From Cryobacterium sp. PH31-AA6 (GTDB lineage: Bacteria; Actinomycetota; Actinomycetes; Actinomycetales; Microbacteriaceae), in assembly GCF_030063195.1 (NCBI RefSeq), contig NZ_JASISS010000009.1:1-64000 (forward strand): a DNA stretch of 64,000 nt. The letters run 5' to 3'. A program made the translations under genes and the position numbers. Below the pieces are notes generated by a model. That model ran no database searches. It saw only the letters and a program-made list of their open reading frames with translations, and was not told the DNA's origin. Positions within the stretch are counted from its first letter, which is position 1, and every line of letters begins with the position of its first letter. Positions 7,753-16,031 of the stretch are shown here, piece by piece.

Positions 7753-8316
7753 TCAGCGCATGACGCGGTGGCGGAGATAAACAACTCCTGAGCTGAAGCT
7801 GCGGGTCTCGACGAGTTCGAGGCTGACTCGGTGTCGGCTGTGGGGGAAGAACGGAATGCCCCCGCCGACCAGCACCGGGTAGACCCTGGCCCGGTATTCA
7901 TCGATCAGACCCAACGCGGCCGCTTCGGCGGCGAGAGTCGCGCCGCCGATCGCGATATCGCCCCTTTCCGGCTCGGCTCGTAACCGTTCGATCTCCTCCG
8001 CCAGACCGCCGGATGCCAGGCGGGCATTGCCCTGCACCGCCGACAGCGTGGTGGAGAAAACTATCTTGGGCAGCGGCTTCCAGATCGCGGTCCATTCACG
8101 CTCCGATTCGTCGAGCGACGGATCCTGGTCGGCGGTCTCCCAGTACAGCATCGTCTCGTACAGCCGTCGCCCCAGTAGGTGAACACCAATGTCTCGAGCC
8201 TCCTCGATGACGAATCGAAAGATCTCCTCTTCGGGCGGCGGCGAGGCGATGTTGCCGTCCGGTCCGACAATGTAGCCGTCGAGGGAGACGCCCATCGAAT
8301 ACGTAACCCGGCGCAT
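7753..8316 (-). CDS. Dihydrofolate reductase/RibD-C family protein
   Basis: A 187-residue protein of the RibD C-terminal/DHFR-like family, beginning VTYSMGVSLDGYIVGPDG. It then shows LLGRRLYETM, a central GDIAIGGATLAAEA nucleotide-binding turn and the late VYPVLVGGGIPFFP segment. These are the conserved blocks of the family, which contains NADPH-dependent reductases, but most stand-alone members have no known substrate and are not the housekeeping folate enzyme. GAGGAGG lies seven bases upstream of the ATG. It is convergent with the MFS gene, 26 bases apart. The 248-base interval 8317-8564 beyond its start contains nothing I can identify. Confidence 0.85.
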   Translation of the reverse strand: MRRVTYSMGVSLDGYIVGPDGNIASPPPEEEIFRFVIEEARDIGVHLLGRRLYETMLYWETADQDPSLDESEREWTAIWKPLPKIVFSTTLSAVQGNARLASGGLAEEIERLRAEPERGDIAIGGATLAAEAAALGLIDEYRARVYPVLVGGGIPFFPHSRHRVSLELVETRSFSSGVVYLRHRVMR

Positions 8317-8564
8317 CAGAAGACCTCCTCGTAACGCATTGAGAGTACTACCGCTGCACTGTGATCTGCGTCAGAATGTTCGCGTCAGGCGATCGATGGC
8401 AAGCTGAGCGTTGACACTGGGAATACCAATCCGGACTGCGGCTTCGGCTGCGCCGATCACGGGTTGGCGAAGGAGAATATCCACCAGTCGGCGGACTGCC
8501 TAGTCTCGTCCCGCGCGGATGCGACCACGCCATTCGACGAAGTCAGAGGCGTTGCGTGCGCTGT

Positions 8565-9038
8565 TCAGAGCGTGAGAAGCATCGTGTCGGATCCGCCGTT
8601 TCGACCGGCCACCGTGAATCCAACGCGCTGATAAAGGTGTCGAGCTCTATTGCCGTCTTCAACACTCAGACTCAGAGCGCGCAAGCCTCGCGCCTTGGCG
8701 GACGCAATCAGCTGTGCGAGCAAGTCACTGCCGATGCCCGTCCCGCGAAAGCCTTCGAACGTCGTGATGCTCAACTCGGGGGTGTCCAACTCGACGAATC
8801 CATAGCCGGGGCTTTCCACGGGCAGGAATACGAGCCACGCGACGGCTCGAACGGTGCCCCCGTCGTGGTCCACCAGGCCAAAGTCTCGCCCACGAGGGAA
8901 GGTGCGGAAGTAGTGGGTGAGTTCGTCCGACTCATCGACGTCGTCGAAAGTGAACCGGGGGCCGATCCAGTTCATGTTGGCCAGTGTTGCCCGGCGGAGG
9001 AGACCACGATCCTCTTCACGTAGTGCTCGAATCGCCAT
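8565..9038 (-). CDS. GNAT-family N-acetyltransferase
   Basis: A 157-residue single-domain acetyltransferase. The acetyl-CoA loop is represented by TTFEGFRGTGIGSDLLAQLI (R.xxG.G form), followed by the C-terminal ALSVEDGNRARHLYQRVGF block. The substrate is unknown. I place the start at the ATG at 9038, beginning MAIRALREEDRG, which matches family N-termini; TACACT lies exactly six bases upstream, so the message is probably leaderless. A longer frame reaches 9155 but its extra residues are not GNAT-like and would cross the divergent Nudix promoter. Confidence 0.87.
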   Translation of the reverse strand: MAIRALREEDRGLLRRATLANMNWIGPRFTFDDVDESDELTHYFRTFPRGRDFGLVDHDGGTVRAVAWLVFLPVESPGYGFVELDTPELSITTFEGFRGTGIGSDLLAQLIASAKARGLRALSLSVEDGNRARHLYQRVGFTVAGRNGGSDTMLLTL

Positions 9039-9139
9039 AGCGAAAGTGTATGCGTGAGACGCCGAGCTCACCCGATCGCTCGCCCAGTGGCCGTTGGCTT
9101 CCTGGGCCGAACTTTCCGACGCCTCAGTAGGGTTAGGCC

Positions 9140-9727
9140 ATGGTGAATGCGTCACGTCCCCACCCAGCCGTCCCGGCCAATCTGATCGACACGCTCAACG
9201 CGTGGAAACCACTCGGGCAGGGCCAGAGCGAGCTGCGTGATGAATACGTCTCGTTCGTCAGCGCGTCTCCTGGATCTGCCCTGGATCGGGACGGGGGGTC
9301 GGAGCACGTGACTGCGAGTTGTTTCGTCTTCACCCCCGATCTCGCCCAGGTTTTGCTGTGCTTTCATCGAAAGGGGCGTTTCTGGGTTCAACTCGGCGGC
9401 CATGTGGAGGCAACGGACGTATCTGTTCCATCGGCAGCCCTTCGTGAGGCCCGCGAGGAAGGCGGCATCAACGACATTCGCCCGGTCGGAGGCGTCCTCG
9501 ACGTCGACCGTCACACCCTGGGTGCCGGCTTCACTCGTTGCAGCGTGCATTGGGACATCGGATTCGGAGCGATCGCGAGGACTGATCTGGCCCCGTCCAC
9601 CAGCTCTGAGAGCGAGGATGTCGCCTGGTGGCCCGTCACGGGACTGCCCGACAACGTGCCTCCGCACTTCGGGAACCGCGTACTCAGGATTCTTGACGAA
9701 ATCTTGAACCAGGGCGACACCGAGTAA
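9140..9727 (+). CDS. Nudix hydrolase
   Basis: A 195-residue Nudix protein that would cleave a nucleoside diphosphate linked to another moiety. The Nudix box starts GGHVEATD at about residue 91 and ends AALREAREEGG; the last part has Gly where most members have Thr (REAREETG). The core metal-binding glutamates of REAREE are present. About 55 residues precede the domain, as in a common actinobacterial subgroup. TAGGGT lies six bases before the ATG and there is no Shine-Dalgarno, so it is likely leaderless. It diverges from the GNAT gene, their starts about 100 bases apart. Confidence 0.87.
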   Translation: MVNASRPHPAVPANLIDTLNAWKPLGQGQSELRDEYVSFVSASPGSALDRDGGSEHVTASCFVFTPDLAQVLLCFHRKGRFWVQLGGHVEATDVSVPSAALREAREEGGINDIRPVGGVLDVDRHTLGAGFTRCSVHWDIGFGAIARTDLAPSTSSESEDVAWWPVTGLPDNVPPHFGNRVLRILDEILNQGDTE

Positions 9728-9954
9728 GGCATCACCTTCGGCGAGCGTCCTTTTCCGATGGGCTTCACCCTGATCGGAATCGCGCCCGAATTGGCCGTCA
9801 GGCGTGTGTCGGATCCGACGGTACCGGCGTGTTCGGCGGCGACGCCCGAGTGATTCCTGACCTTCTCTCAGCCTAACCATAGTGTCCTGATAGGCGCGGC
9901 CCGCAGGCTTCATTTCACCAACCGGAGACTCCGGGCAGGACGGAAGGAACCACC

Positions 9955-10515
9955 ATGAAGAGGAAACTGATCGCCGGAGTAGCGGGCGTGGCTTTGGTCT
10001 CGGGTGTCGGGCTGGGCATGGTCCAGACCGCCCAGGCCGAAACCCCCACCCCCACAGCCGGCTCATCGGAACTGTCTGGCGAAACCGCCAACCCCACCGG
10101 CCGTCACGATGGCCACGGCGGCAAGGGATTCGACGCCGCAGCACTGGCCACCAAACTGGGACTGCCCGCGGCCACCGTCTCGGACGCCCTGACCGCAGTG
10201 CGTGATCAAACCGCCGCTACCGCCCGCCCATCCCCGGATGCCACCCAGGCCGAGAGAGAGGTCGCCAGGGATGCCCGCCGGACCGAGCTCGCCAAGGCAC
10301 TGGCCGCCGAGTTGAACATCGACGAAGCCACGGTGACCACAGCCCTGACCCAAGTCCAGTCCGAGCAGGAGGCCGAAAGGGCCGCCCAGACGAAGGCCAC
10401 CCTCGACCAGGCCGTGACCGACGGCACCCTGACCCAGACTGAGGCGGACGCCGTCCAGAAGGCCCTGGCAGCCCACATCATCACCACCCGAGACGGAGGT
10501 CACGGCCGACGCTGA
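9955..10515 (+). CDS. Secreted or surface-exposed helical protein of unknown function
   Basis: A 186-residue protein with a clear signal peptide (MKRKLIAGVAGVALVSGVGL..., cleavage probably after AQA near residue 28). The mature part is Ala/Thr/Gln-rich and contains two similar helical repeats, each with an L-x-I/LP-x-ATV-x-DAL-type pattern (AALATKLGLPAATVSDAL and AALAAELNIDEATVTTAL), ending in an HGRR tail. The repeats resemble small helical, possibly DNA-like or protein-binding folds found in many exported actinobacterial proteins. Function is unknown. GGAAGGAACCACC precedes the ATG. A strong hairpin follows the stop. Confidence 0.75.
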   Translation: MKRKLIAGVAGVALVSGVGLGMVQTAQAETPTPTAGSSELSGETANPTGRHDGHGGKGFDAAALATKLGLPAATVSDALTAVRDQTAATARPSPDATQAEREVARDARRTELAKALAAELNIDEATVTTALTQVQSEQEAERAAQTKATLDQAVTDGTLTQTEADAVQKALAAHIITTRDGGHGRR

Positions 10516-10530
10516 CGAGACCAATCCAGT

Positions 10531-10563
10531 GGAGGGTCTGCGACTGACCATCGCAGGCCCTCC
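10531..10563 (+). terminator. Stem-loop after secreted-protein gene
   Basis: GGAGGGTCTGCGA pairs with TCGCAGGCCCTCC (one G-U pair) around the seven-base loop CTGACCA, 15 bases after the stop at 10515. There is no T-run, as usual in high-GC actinobacteria. The rest of the 224-base interval to the sigma-factor gene shows nothing else of note. Confidence 0.6.
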
Positions 10564-10739
10564 TGCCTGCGACCTCTGAGATTCCGGCTATGACTGTTCG
10601 GCCAGGCACCGCGCGCGGCCCGGCTCCCCCGGAGAATCGCCGTTTCTGCGGAGAGTCGACGTTGCAGGAGCGATGTCGGCGCGATCGCCGATTTTCGAAA
10701 GTCGTGCAAGATTCGCAACGGATCTGACACATTCAGTAT

Positions 10740-11330
10740 GTGACGATCGACAGCACCAGAGCAGCCGCCGATGCAAATGAGGGCGTGGCGATGCCCGCGG
10801 GCACCGACCTGCCTGTTTCGCGACCGGGCCACGACCCGAGCACGGATGCGGCGTGGTTCACCACCGTGGTCCGCGAGCATTCCGCCGCGCTCGTGCGCTA
10901 CTTTGCGCGCCGCGGCCCACGTCAAGACGCCGAAGATCTTGCCGCCGAGGTCCTGGCGGTTGCCTGGCGCCGACGCGCCGACGTTCCGCTTGAGGCCGTC
11001 CTCCCCTGGCTGTATCGAACCGCCGGATTCACTCTCGCCAACCATCGCCGCAAACTCATCGACCTCCCCGTCGACGTGGTCCCCGAGACGGGCACGGTGC
11101 GCGTGAGTGAACACCCAGAACTGAGCGCGCTCTTTGACGCCGAGCTTCGCGGTGCGCTTGAGAGCGTCGGCGAACGCGACCGCGAAATCCTGCTCCTGCA
11201 CGCGTGGGAAGGTCTCGACGGCGAGGAACTCGCGGAGGTGCTCGGCATCTCCCGCTCCGGATCGGATGCCGCACTCTCGCGCGCCCGCAAACGACTGCGA
11301 GAGGCATGGACGGAACGACTTTCCTTCTAA
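10740..11330 (+). CDS. ECF-type RNA polymerase sigma factor
   Basis: A 196-residue sigma-70 family protein. Region 2 covers about residues 38-105 (EHSAALVRYFARRGP, AEDLAAEVLAVAWRR, then WLYRTAGFTLANHRRK), and region 4 about 135-190 with LLLHAWEGLDGEELAEVLGI and a recognition-helix segment SGSDAALSRARKRLR. The GTG start is preceded by CACATT at exactly six bases and no Shine-Dalgarno, suggesting a leaderless mRNA. The next gene encodes a membrane protein that looks like its anti-sigma partner, so the pair probably responds to an envelope signal. Confidence 0.9.
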   Translation: MTIDSTRAAADANEGVAMPAGTDLPVSRPGHDPSTDAAWFTTVVREHSAALVRYFARRGPRQDAEDLAAEVLAVAWRRRADVPLEAVLPWLYRTAGFTLANHRRKLIDLPVDVVPETGTVRVSEHPELSALFDAELRGALESVGERDREILLLHAWEGLDGEELAEVLGISRSGSDAALSRARKRLREAWTERLSF

Positions 11331-11398
11331 GCGCCTGCAAGGTTTGAAACGCACCGCACATATCCGTAGATGAACCACACTCACGGAGGGTGAACGAC

Positions 11399-12757
11399 AT
11401 GAACGACATGAACGATACGAACAGCATCAACGACGACAACGAGCTCGACCCGCTCGCCCGGCTGCGCGCCGCAGACCCCGCGGCCGACGTTGAACCCCGC
11501 GCGGGATTCGCCGACGCCGTTGTCGAGGACACCCTGGCGAACACTCTCCCCGAGCCCGCCACCGAGTCGGCGCCGATCGCTGATCTGAGCGCAGCGCGTG
11601 CGCGCCGGCACCCCCGGTGGATCCCGTTCGTGGCGGTCGCCGCATCACTCGTGATCGTCGGCGGCGCTGGATTCGGGATTGGGGCGTCGACCGGTCAGAC
11701 CACGAACTCCGCAGGCGGCGCCGTTCCCGCCATTGTGCTGCCGGGCGCCGGAAGCGGCGGGTCAGCGGCAGAGGGAGGCACAGCCAACGGCGGCTTCGCC
11801 GGGGCTCCTTCCGGTGCGCCATCCAAAATGTCCGCGGGCGGCGTGTCCGACATGACGTACCCCTTCGGATCCGGCCGCAGCAGCTTCAGTTCTTCTGGCC
11901 TGTCGGCGACCGCGGGCACGGCGCCGGCGTACACCTTCGACGCGCGCACCGCATCCACTACTGAGCGGGTCGCCGCACTCGCCACGGCGCTCAAAGTCCA
12001 GGGAAGCCCGAAAACGATGGACGGCTCCTGGCTCGTGGGCGCGCCAGACGGCACCACGCCGTACCTCTCCGTGAGTCTCGACGGGATGCTCAGCTTCTCC
12101 TTCACCGATCCACAGATCAACCCGTGGCAGTGCGGCCTGGATGCCAACTCAACCCAGCCGTGCGAACCGCCGACTGATCTTCCGAACCAGGACGCCGCGA
12201 TCGCCGCGTTGCGCTCGCTGATCGCTTCGGCCGGGCGAGACCCGGGGTCGTTCGAATACAGCTCAGACACGTGGGAGGGCTCGTTCACGCGGAGCGCGCA
12301 GGCCTGGCCCGTCATCGACGGGCGGCGCATCGACTCAGCCTGGGGCCTCGAGCTCACGGCTGCCGGCGTGTACAGCGCCTCCGGCGCACTCGCCGACATC
12401 GTTCCGCTTGGCGACTATGCCATCGTCAGTGAACAGGCAGCGTTCGAACGGCTCTCTGACCCGCGGTTCGGCGCCCAGATGACGGGCGGACCGATGGCCC
12501 TGCGTTCCCAGACCGCACCGGGGACCACCGAGTGGGTGCCGCCCACGGAGCCGCCGGTGACCCCCGCAGCGGGTACGTCGCTGTCGTGGCCCGTGAACAA
12601 GATCGACATCGTCAGCGCGCGACTTGGTCTCACGACCCAATGGCAGCCCGACCGCAGCGTGCTCGTTGTCCCGGCCTATGAATTCACGGATGCCGACGGC
12701 GGCAACTGGACGGTCATCGCCGTCGCCGACTCGAAGCTCGACTTCGCAACGAGGTAG
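11399..12757 (+). CDS. Single-span membrane protein, probable anti-sigma partner
   Basis: From the ATG at 11399 the protein has 452 residues. An acidic cytoplasmic N-terminus of about 75 residues (LDPLARLRAADPA) precedes one membrane helix (PFVAVAASLVIVGGAGFGIG), a Gly/Ser-rich linker and a large exported domain. Genes in this position after ECF sigma factors usually encode anti-sigma factors; no zinc-binding HxxxCxxC motif is present, so this would be a non-ZAS type. GGAGGG ends directly at an upstream GTG (11390), too close to use it; the ATG at 11399 has an eight-base spacing. Three in-frame copies of an AACGACATG-like repeat surround the start and offer alternative ATGs. Confidence 0.75.
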   Translation: MNDMNDTNSINDDNELDPLARLRAADPAADVEPRAGFADAVVEDTLANTLPEPATESAPIADLSAARARRHPRWIPFVAVAASLVIVGGAGFGIGASTGQTTNSAGGAVPAIVLPGAGSGGSAAEGGTANGGFAGAPSGAPSKMSAGGVSDMTYPFGSGRSSFSSSGLSATAGTAPAYTFDARTASTTERVAALATALKVQGSPKTMDGSWLVGAPDGTTPYLSVSLDGMLSFSFTDPQINPWQCGLDANSTQPCEPPTDLPNQDAAIAALRSLIASAGRDPGSFEYSSDTWEGSFTRSAQAWPVIDGRRIDSAWGLELTAAGVYSASGALADIVPLGDYAIVSEQAAFERLSDPRFGAQMTGGPMALRSQTAPGTTEWVPPTEPPVTPAAGTSLSWPVNKIDIVSARLGLTTQWQPDRSVLVVPAYEFTDADGGNWTVIAVADSKLDFATR

Positions 12758-12872
12758 TGGGTATCGGGATCGTCCACTCGTCAAGCGGGATGTTCGACGA
12801 TGGCAGGTCGCTTTCACCGGACCCGGGAACACCTCTCGGTTGGCGAGAGAAGACAACTCACGCGACTGAGGA

Positions 12873-13361
12873 TTACGCCGCAGGCGGTCTGCCCGACGTT
12901 CGCAGTTTCGCCGGGGAGTGACCGGCCGACGACCACGGCCCGGTCAGCCCGATGACGGCGAACGCCGAGGTAGGCATCGACGCCGACTCGCCGGCGAGGA
13001 GCGTGATCAGGTCTTCGAACCCGGGGTTGTGCCCGACCATGACGACGGTGTCAACGTCGTCCGGCAGTTCGGCCACAACAGCGAGGAGTCGAGTACCGGA
13101 CGCGGCATACATCCCGTCGTCGATCCGGACCGATGGCCGATTATCGAGCTCACCCGAGGCGATCTCCCAGGTACTCCGAGCTCGGGTGGCCGGCGAAACA
13201 ACGGCGAGGTCGATGCCTTCGAACATGCGGGCCAGCCACCGCCCTGCGCGGTGGGCCTGTCGGAGCCCGTGCTTGCCGAGCGGGCGGTCGACGTCTGCCT
13301 GCCGGACCGACCAGTCCGACTTGGCGTGCCTGAGAAGGATCAGCGTGCGCTCATTCATCAT
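12873..13361 (-). CDS. SixA-like histidine phosphatase
   Basis: A 162-residue member of the histidine phosphatase superfamily. The catalytic LLRHAKSDW motif lies at residues 9-17 and the second histidine in VMVGHNPGFEDL near residue 110. The short length and the HAKS signature put it with SixA-type phosphohistidine or small phosphoester phosphatases. Two ATGs stand in tandem at the start and no Shine-Dalgarno is visible. It is convergent with the anti-sigma-like gene; a short stem (CTCTCG 12833-12838 with CGAGAG 12844-12849) lies between them and may help termination. Confidence 0.87.
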   Translation of the reverse strand: MMNERTLILLRHAKSDWSVRQADVDRPLGKHGLRQAHRAGRWLARMFEGIDLAVVSPATRARSTWEIASGELDNRPSVRIDDGMYAASGTRLLAVVAELPDDVDTVVMVGHNPGFEDLITLLAGESASMPTSAFAVIGLTGPWSSAGHSPAKLRTSGRPPAA

Positions 13362-13439
13362 GGACTTGGCCTGACGTCGTGCTGCACCATGCCTACAGTC
13401 TGCCAGTGCTCATCGGCCGGGCGAGCCGGAAGCCCCACG

Positions 13440-13916
13440 CTAAACGCCATGACGCAGGGCGTCGCCGTCGAGCCGATACGTGGTCCAGCCATCGAGCGGG
13501 CGAGCGCCGAACGACTGGTAGAAGCCGATTGCCGGCTCGTTCCAGTCCAGCACGTCCCACTCGAGCCGGGCGTAGCCGCGCTCCACACAGATCGCGGCCA
13601 GGCGGGCCAGCAAGGCCTTGCCGTACCCACTCCCCCGGTACGCCGGCCGCACATAGAGGTCCTCGAGGTGAATGCCATGCACGCCCTCCCAGGTCGAGAA
13701 CGTGAGATACCAGATCGCCACCCCGGCCAGCGTGCCCTCCTCCGCGCCATCGACGACGAGCGCAAAGACGGCCGGGCTCTCTCCGAACAGTGCCGACCGG
13801 AATCCGTCTTCGGTCGCCTCGACCGCGTCTGGTTCCTTCTCGTACACGGCGAGCTCGAGAACGAGCCGAAGGATTTCGAGGATGTCTGACGGTTCGGCGG
13901 GGCGCAGCAGGCTCAT
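13440..13916 (-). CDS. GNAT-family N-acetyltransferase (diamine acetyltransferase-like)
   Basis: A 158-residue acetyltransferase. LEDLYVRPAYRGSGYGKALL is the acetyl-CoA binding segment, and WDVLDWNEPAIGFYQSFGA is the conserved C-terminal part. The pattern of LVLELAVYEKEPD near the N-terminus resembles eukaryote-like spermidine/spermine or thialysine acetyltransferases, so an amine substrate is plausible but unproven. TACGCT is six bases upstream of the ATG and no Shine-Dalgarno is present, suggesting leaderless translation. It diverges from the epimerase gene with 77 bases between starts. Confidence 0.88.
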   Translation of the reverse strand: MSLLRPAEPSDILEILRLVLELAVYEKEPDAVEATEDGFRSALFGESPAVFALVVDGAEEGTLAGVAIWYLTFSTWEGVHGIHLEDLYVRPAYRGSGYGKALLARLAAICVERGYARLEWDVLDWNEPAIGFYQSFGARPLDGWTTYRLDGDALRHGV

Positions 13917-13993
13917 ACACTGAGCGTACGTTCTTGCGGCCGCGTCACCGACCTCCGGCCAGGCGGCAAGGCCCGGGCGACCGGAGGAGAGAT

Positions 13994-14839
13994 ATGACGG
14001 TACTCATTGCGGGATGCGGCGACCTCGGCACCGAGGTGGGTCTGCGCTTCGCGGAACTCGGGCACGACGTGGTGGGCCTGCGTCGCAACGCTGCCCGGCT
14101 GCCCCCGGCCATCACGGGGAGGTCGATCGACCTCAGTCTGGAGAAGCCGGTCGTGCCACCGGGCACCGAGACCGTCATCGTGGCGCTTGCCGCCGGCAGC
14201 CGCACAACCGAGTCGTACACGGCGGCCTACGTCAACGGGCTGCACAACCTCCTCGATGCTCTCGACGAGGCCCCGGTCACGCCGCGACGCGTGCTGCTGG
14301 TGTCATCAACGGCCGTCTACGACGTGAACGACGGCAGCTGGGTCGACGAGCTGACACCGGCGAACCCCAGACCGGGCACCGCGGCCATCCTGCTGGAGGC
14401 AGAACGGATGCTGCACACACGCATTCCAGAGGCGGTCGTGCTCCGACTGGCCGGAATCTACGGACCGGGCAGGGAACGGCTGATCACTCAGGTGCGCGCG
14501 GGACACGCCACCGTGTCTGCGCTGTCACGGCACACGAACCGCATCCATCGTGACGATGCGGCAGCGGCGATCGTGCACCTGATGGCGCGTGACGAACCGC
14601 CGGCTCCGCTCTACCTCGGCGTGGACAGCGCCCCGGTCGTCGGCATTGATGTGCTTAACTTTCTCGCCGGTGAGCTTGGCTTGCCGGCGCCGATGGTCGT
14701 GGAGACCCGCAGTGGGCGCGGCGGCGACAAACGCCTCCGCAATCAGCGCCTGCTCGACACGGGATTCAACTTCACCTACCCGAGCTATCGCGAGGGCTAC
14801 CGCGCCATCCTCGAGGGCAGCGGGACCCGCCATGCCTGA
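13994..14839 (+). CDS. NAD-dependent epimerase/dehydratase (extended SDR)
   Basis: A 281-residue Rossmann protein starting MTVLIAGCGDLGTEVG, with the GxxGxxG dinucleotide loop at residues 7-13. VLLVSSTAVYDVNDGSWVDE holds the SSTAVY segment of sugar-epimerase-like SDRs, LRLAGIYGPGR follows, and NRIHRDD closes the substrate side. It belongs with YeeZ/YbjT-like proteins of unknown substrate. GGAGGAGAG precedes the ATG by a short spacer and fixes the start. Its last codons overlap the start of a 46-codon frame, which in turn overlaps the EamA transporter gene, giving a tightly coupled three-gene unit. Confidence 0.85.
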   Translation: MTVLIAGCGDLGTEVGLRFAELGHDVVGLRRNAARLPPAITGRSIDLSLEKPVVPPGTETVIVALAAGSRTTESYTAAYVNGLHNLLDALDEAPVTPRRVLLVSSTAVYDVNDGSWVDELTPANPRPGTAAILLEAERMLHTRIPEAVVLRLAGIYGPGRERLITQVRAGHATVSALSRHTNRIHRDDAAAAIVHLMARDEPPAPLYLGVDSAPVVGIDVLNFLAGELGLPAPMVVETRSGRGGDKRLRNQRLLDTGFNFTYPSYREGYRAILEGSGTRHA

Positions 14840-14972
14840 TGAAACTCAGAGCCTGCGCGCGGACGCCGGCGAAGAATGGTGGGGACTCCACGCCGATCGA
14901 GCGAAAGCGGTATCGGGGAGCAAGCCCGAGGTCGCCGAACGGCTCGCTCTCGAGCTGGTCGACGGACCGTGA
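14832..14972 (+). CDS. Small acidic protein (46 aa) between overlapping genes
   Basis: An ATG at 14832 lies inside the last codons of the epimerase gene (8-base overlap) and the frame ends at 14970-14972, sharing GTGA with the transporter start. The product, MPDETQSLRADAGEEWW and on, is acidic at the N-terminus and ends with VSGSKPEVAERLALEL, which resembles the second half of a SAP motif (SGTKAELVERL). That similarity is short and could be chance. Coupled overlaps on both sides suggest that it is really translated. I do not recognise the family. Confidence 0.55.
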   Translation: MPDETQSLRADAGEEWWGLHADRAKAVSGSKPEVAERLALELVDGP

Positions 14973-15928
14973 AGCAGTCGTCCGGTTACCGCGCGGGCGT
15001 CGTCCTGGTCCTGGCCGCTTCGATCCTGTGGGGAACGAGCGGGACGGCAGCAACATTCGCCCCCGATGTCAGCCCGATCGCCATCGGCGCGACGGCCATG
15101 GGATTCGGGGGGCTCTTGCAGGCGCTGATCGCTCTGCGATCAATCCGACACAACGGCCGTGGTTTGCGAGGACAGTGGAGGATCGTGGCTCTGGGCGCGA
15201 TCGCTGTGACGATTTACCCGCTGGCTTTCTACACATCCATGCACCTCGCCGGCGTCGCCGCGGGAACGGTCGTCTCCATCGGCTCCGCGCCCATCTTCGC
15301 GTCCATCATCGAACGTGTGGCCGACCGGCATCGCTTGACTCGCCGATGGGTGACCGGTGCCGGCCTGGGAATCGCCGGCGCTACCGTGCTCTGCGTTGCC
15401 GAGTCAGCGACTCCCGGAGCAAGCCGCGCCTTCGATTCCGCGCTGGGCGTCTTCCTTGGCCTGCTCGCCGGGCTCACCTACGCCCTGTATTCATGGGCCG
15501 CGCACCACGTCATCGAGACCGGTGTTCCGGCTCGGCCCGTGATGGGCTCCATTTTTGGCGTCGCCGGGGCACTGCTCATGCCCGTCGCGTTAGCCCCGGG
15601 TGCCCCCTTTCTGTCCTCGTGGCCTACGGCATCCGTGGGGATATACCTGGCCGTCATACCGATGTTCGCCGGCTACGTCCTCTTCGGAATGGGCCTCGCC
15701 CGGGTGCGCGCCAGCACAGCGATCGTCCTGACCCTGGTCGAGCCCGTCGTCGCGGCCATACTCGCCGTCGTGATCGTGGGAGAACGACTCCCAACCCTGG
15801 GATGGGTAGGGGTAGGCCTTATCGTCAGCAGTTTGATAGCGCTCACTTTCCGATGGCCGCGGCGCAACGAGCCGATCATTCGTTCCAGCCGGATCGATGA
15901 CCGGCAGATCGCACTCCCGCCGTCTTGA
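14969..15928 (+). CDS. EamA/DMT-family transporter
   Basis: From the GTG at 14969 the protein has 319 residues and ten hydrophobic helices arranged as two five-helix EamA repeats; the first repeat contains ILWGTSGTAATFAP and the second LAGLTYALYSWAAHHV and TLVEPVVAAILAVVIVGE, the family's conserved E-P turn. It is likely an exporter of amino acids or other small metabolites. The start shares GTGA with the stop of the preceding 46-codon gene, so it is translated by coupling. A longer upstream frame is Arg/Ser-rich and not transporter-like. Confidence 0.88.
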   Translation: MKQSSGYRAGVVLVLAASILWGTSGTAATFAPDVSPIAIGATAMGFGGLLQALIALRSIRHNGRGLRGQWRIVALGAIAVTIYPLAFYTSMHLAGVAAGTVVSIGSAPIFASIIERVADRHRLTRRWVTGAGLGIAGATVLCVAESATPGASRAFDSALGVFLGLLAGLTYALYSWAAHHVIETGVPARPVMGSIFGVAGALLMPVALAPGAPFLSSWPTASVGIYLAVIPMFAGYVLFGMGLARVRASTAIVLTLVEPVVAAILAVVIVGERLPTLGWVGVGLIVSSLIALTFRWPRRNEPIIRSSRIDDRQIALPPS

Positions 15929-15956
15929 TCGTCTAGAAGGAGTTCACGGATAGCGC

Positions 15957-16031
15957 GTGCTCCAGTGGCTCGTGCTTCAGTGGCTCGTGCTTCAGTGGCT
16001 CGTGCTTCAGTGGCTCGTGCTTCAGTGGCTC
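15957..16031. repeat. Five tandem copies of a 15-bp unit
   Basis: GTGCTTCAGTGGCTC is repeated five times without spacers (the first copy has one C for T). The array begins 29 bases after the transporter stop, and the fifth copy contains the TGA stop of the CGNR gene on the minus strand. Because 15 is a multiple of three, each reading frame stays constant through the array: the CGNR frame meets a stop in every copy, and another minus-strand frame reads EPLKH repeatedly. Confidence 0.95.

Noticed and set aside
15957-16031. Tandem array as a CRISPR
   Set aside because: Units are directly adjacent with no spacers and no cas genes are present; the same holds for 44944-45032.
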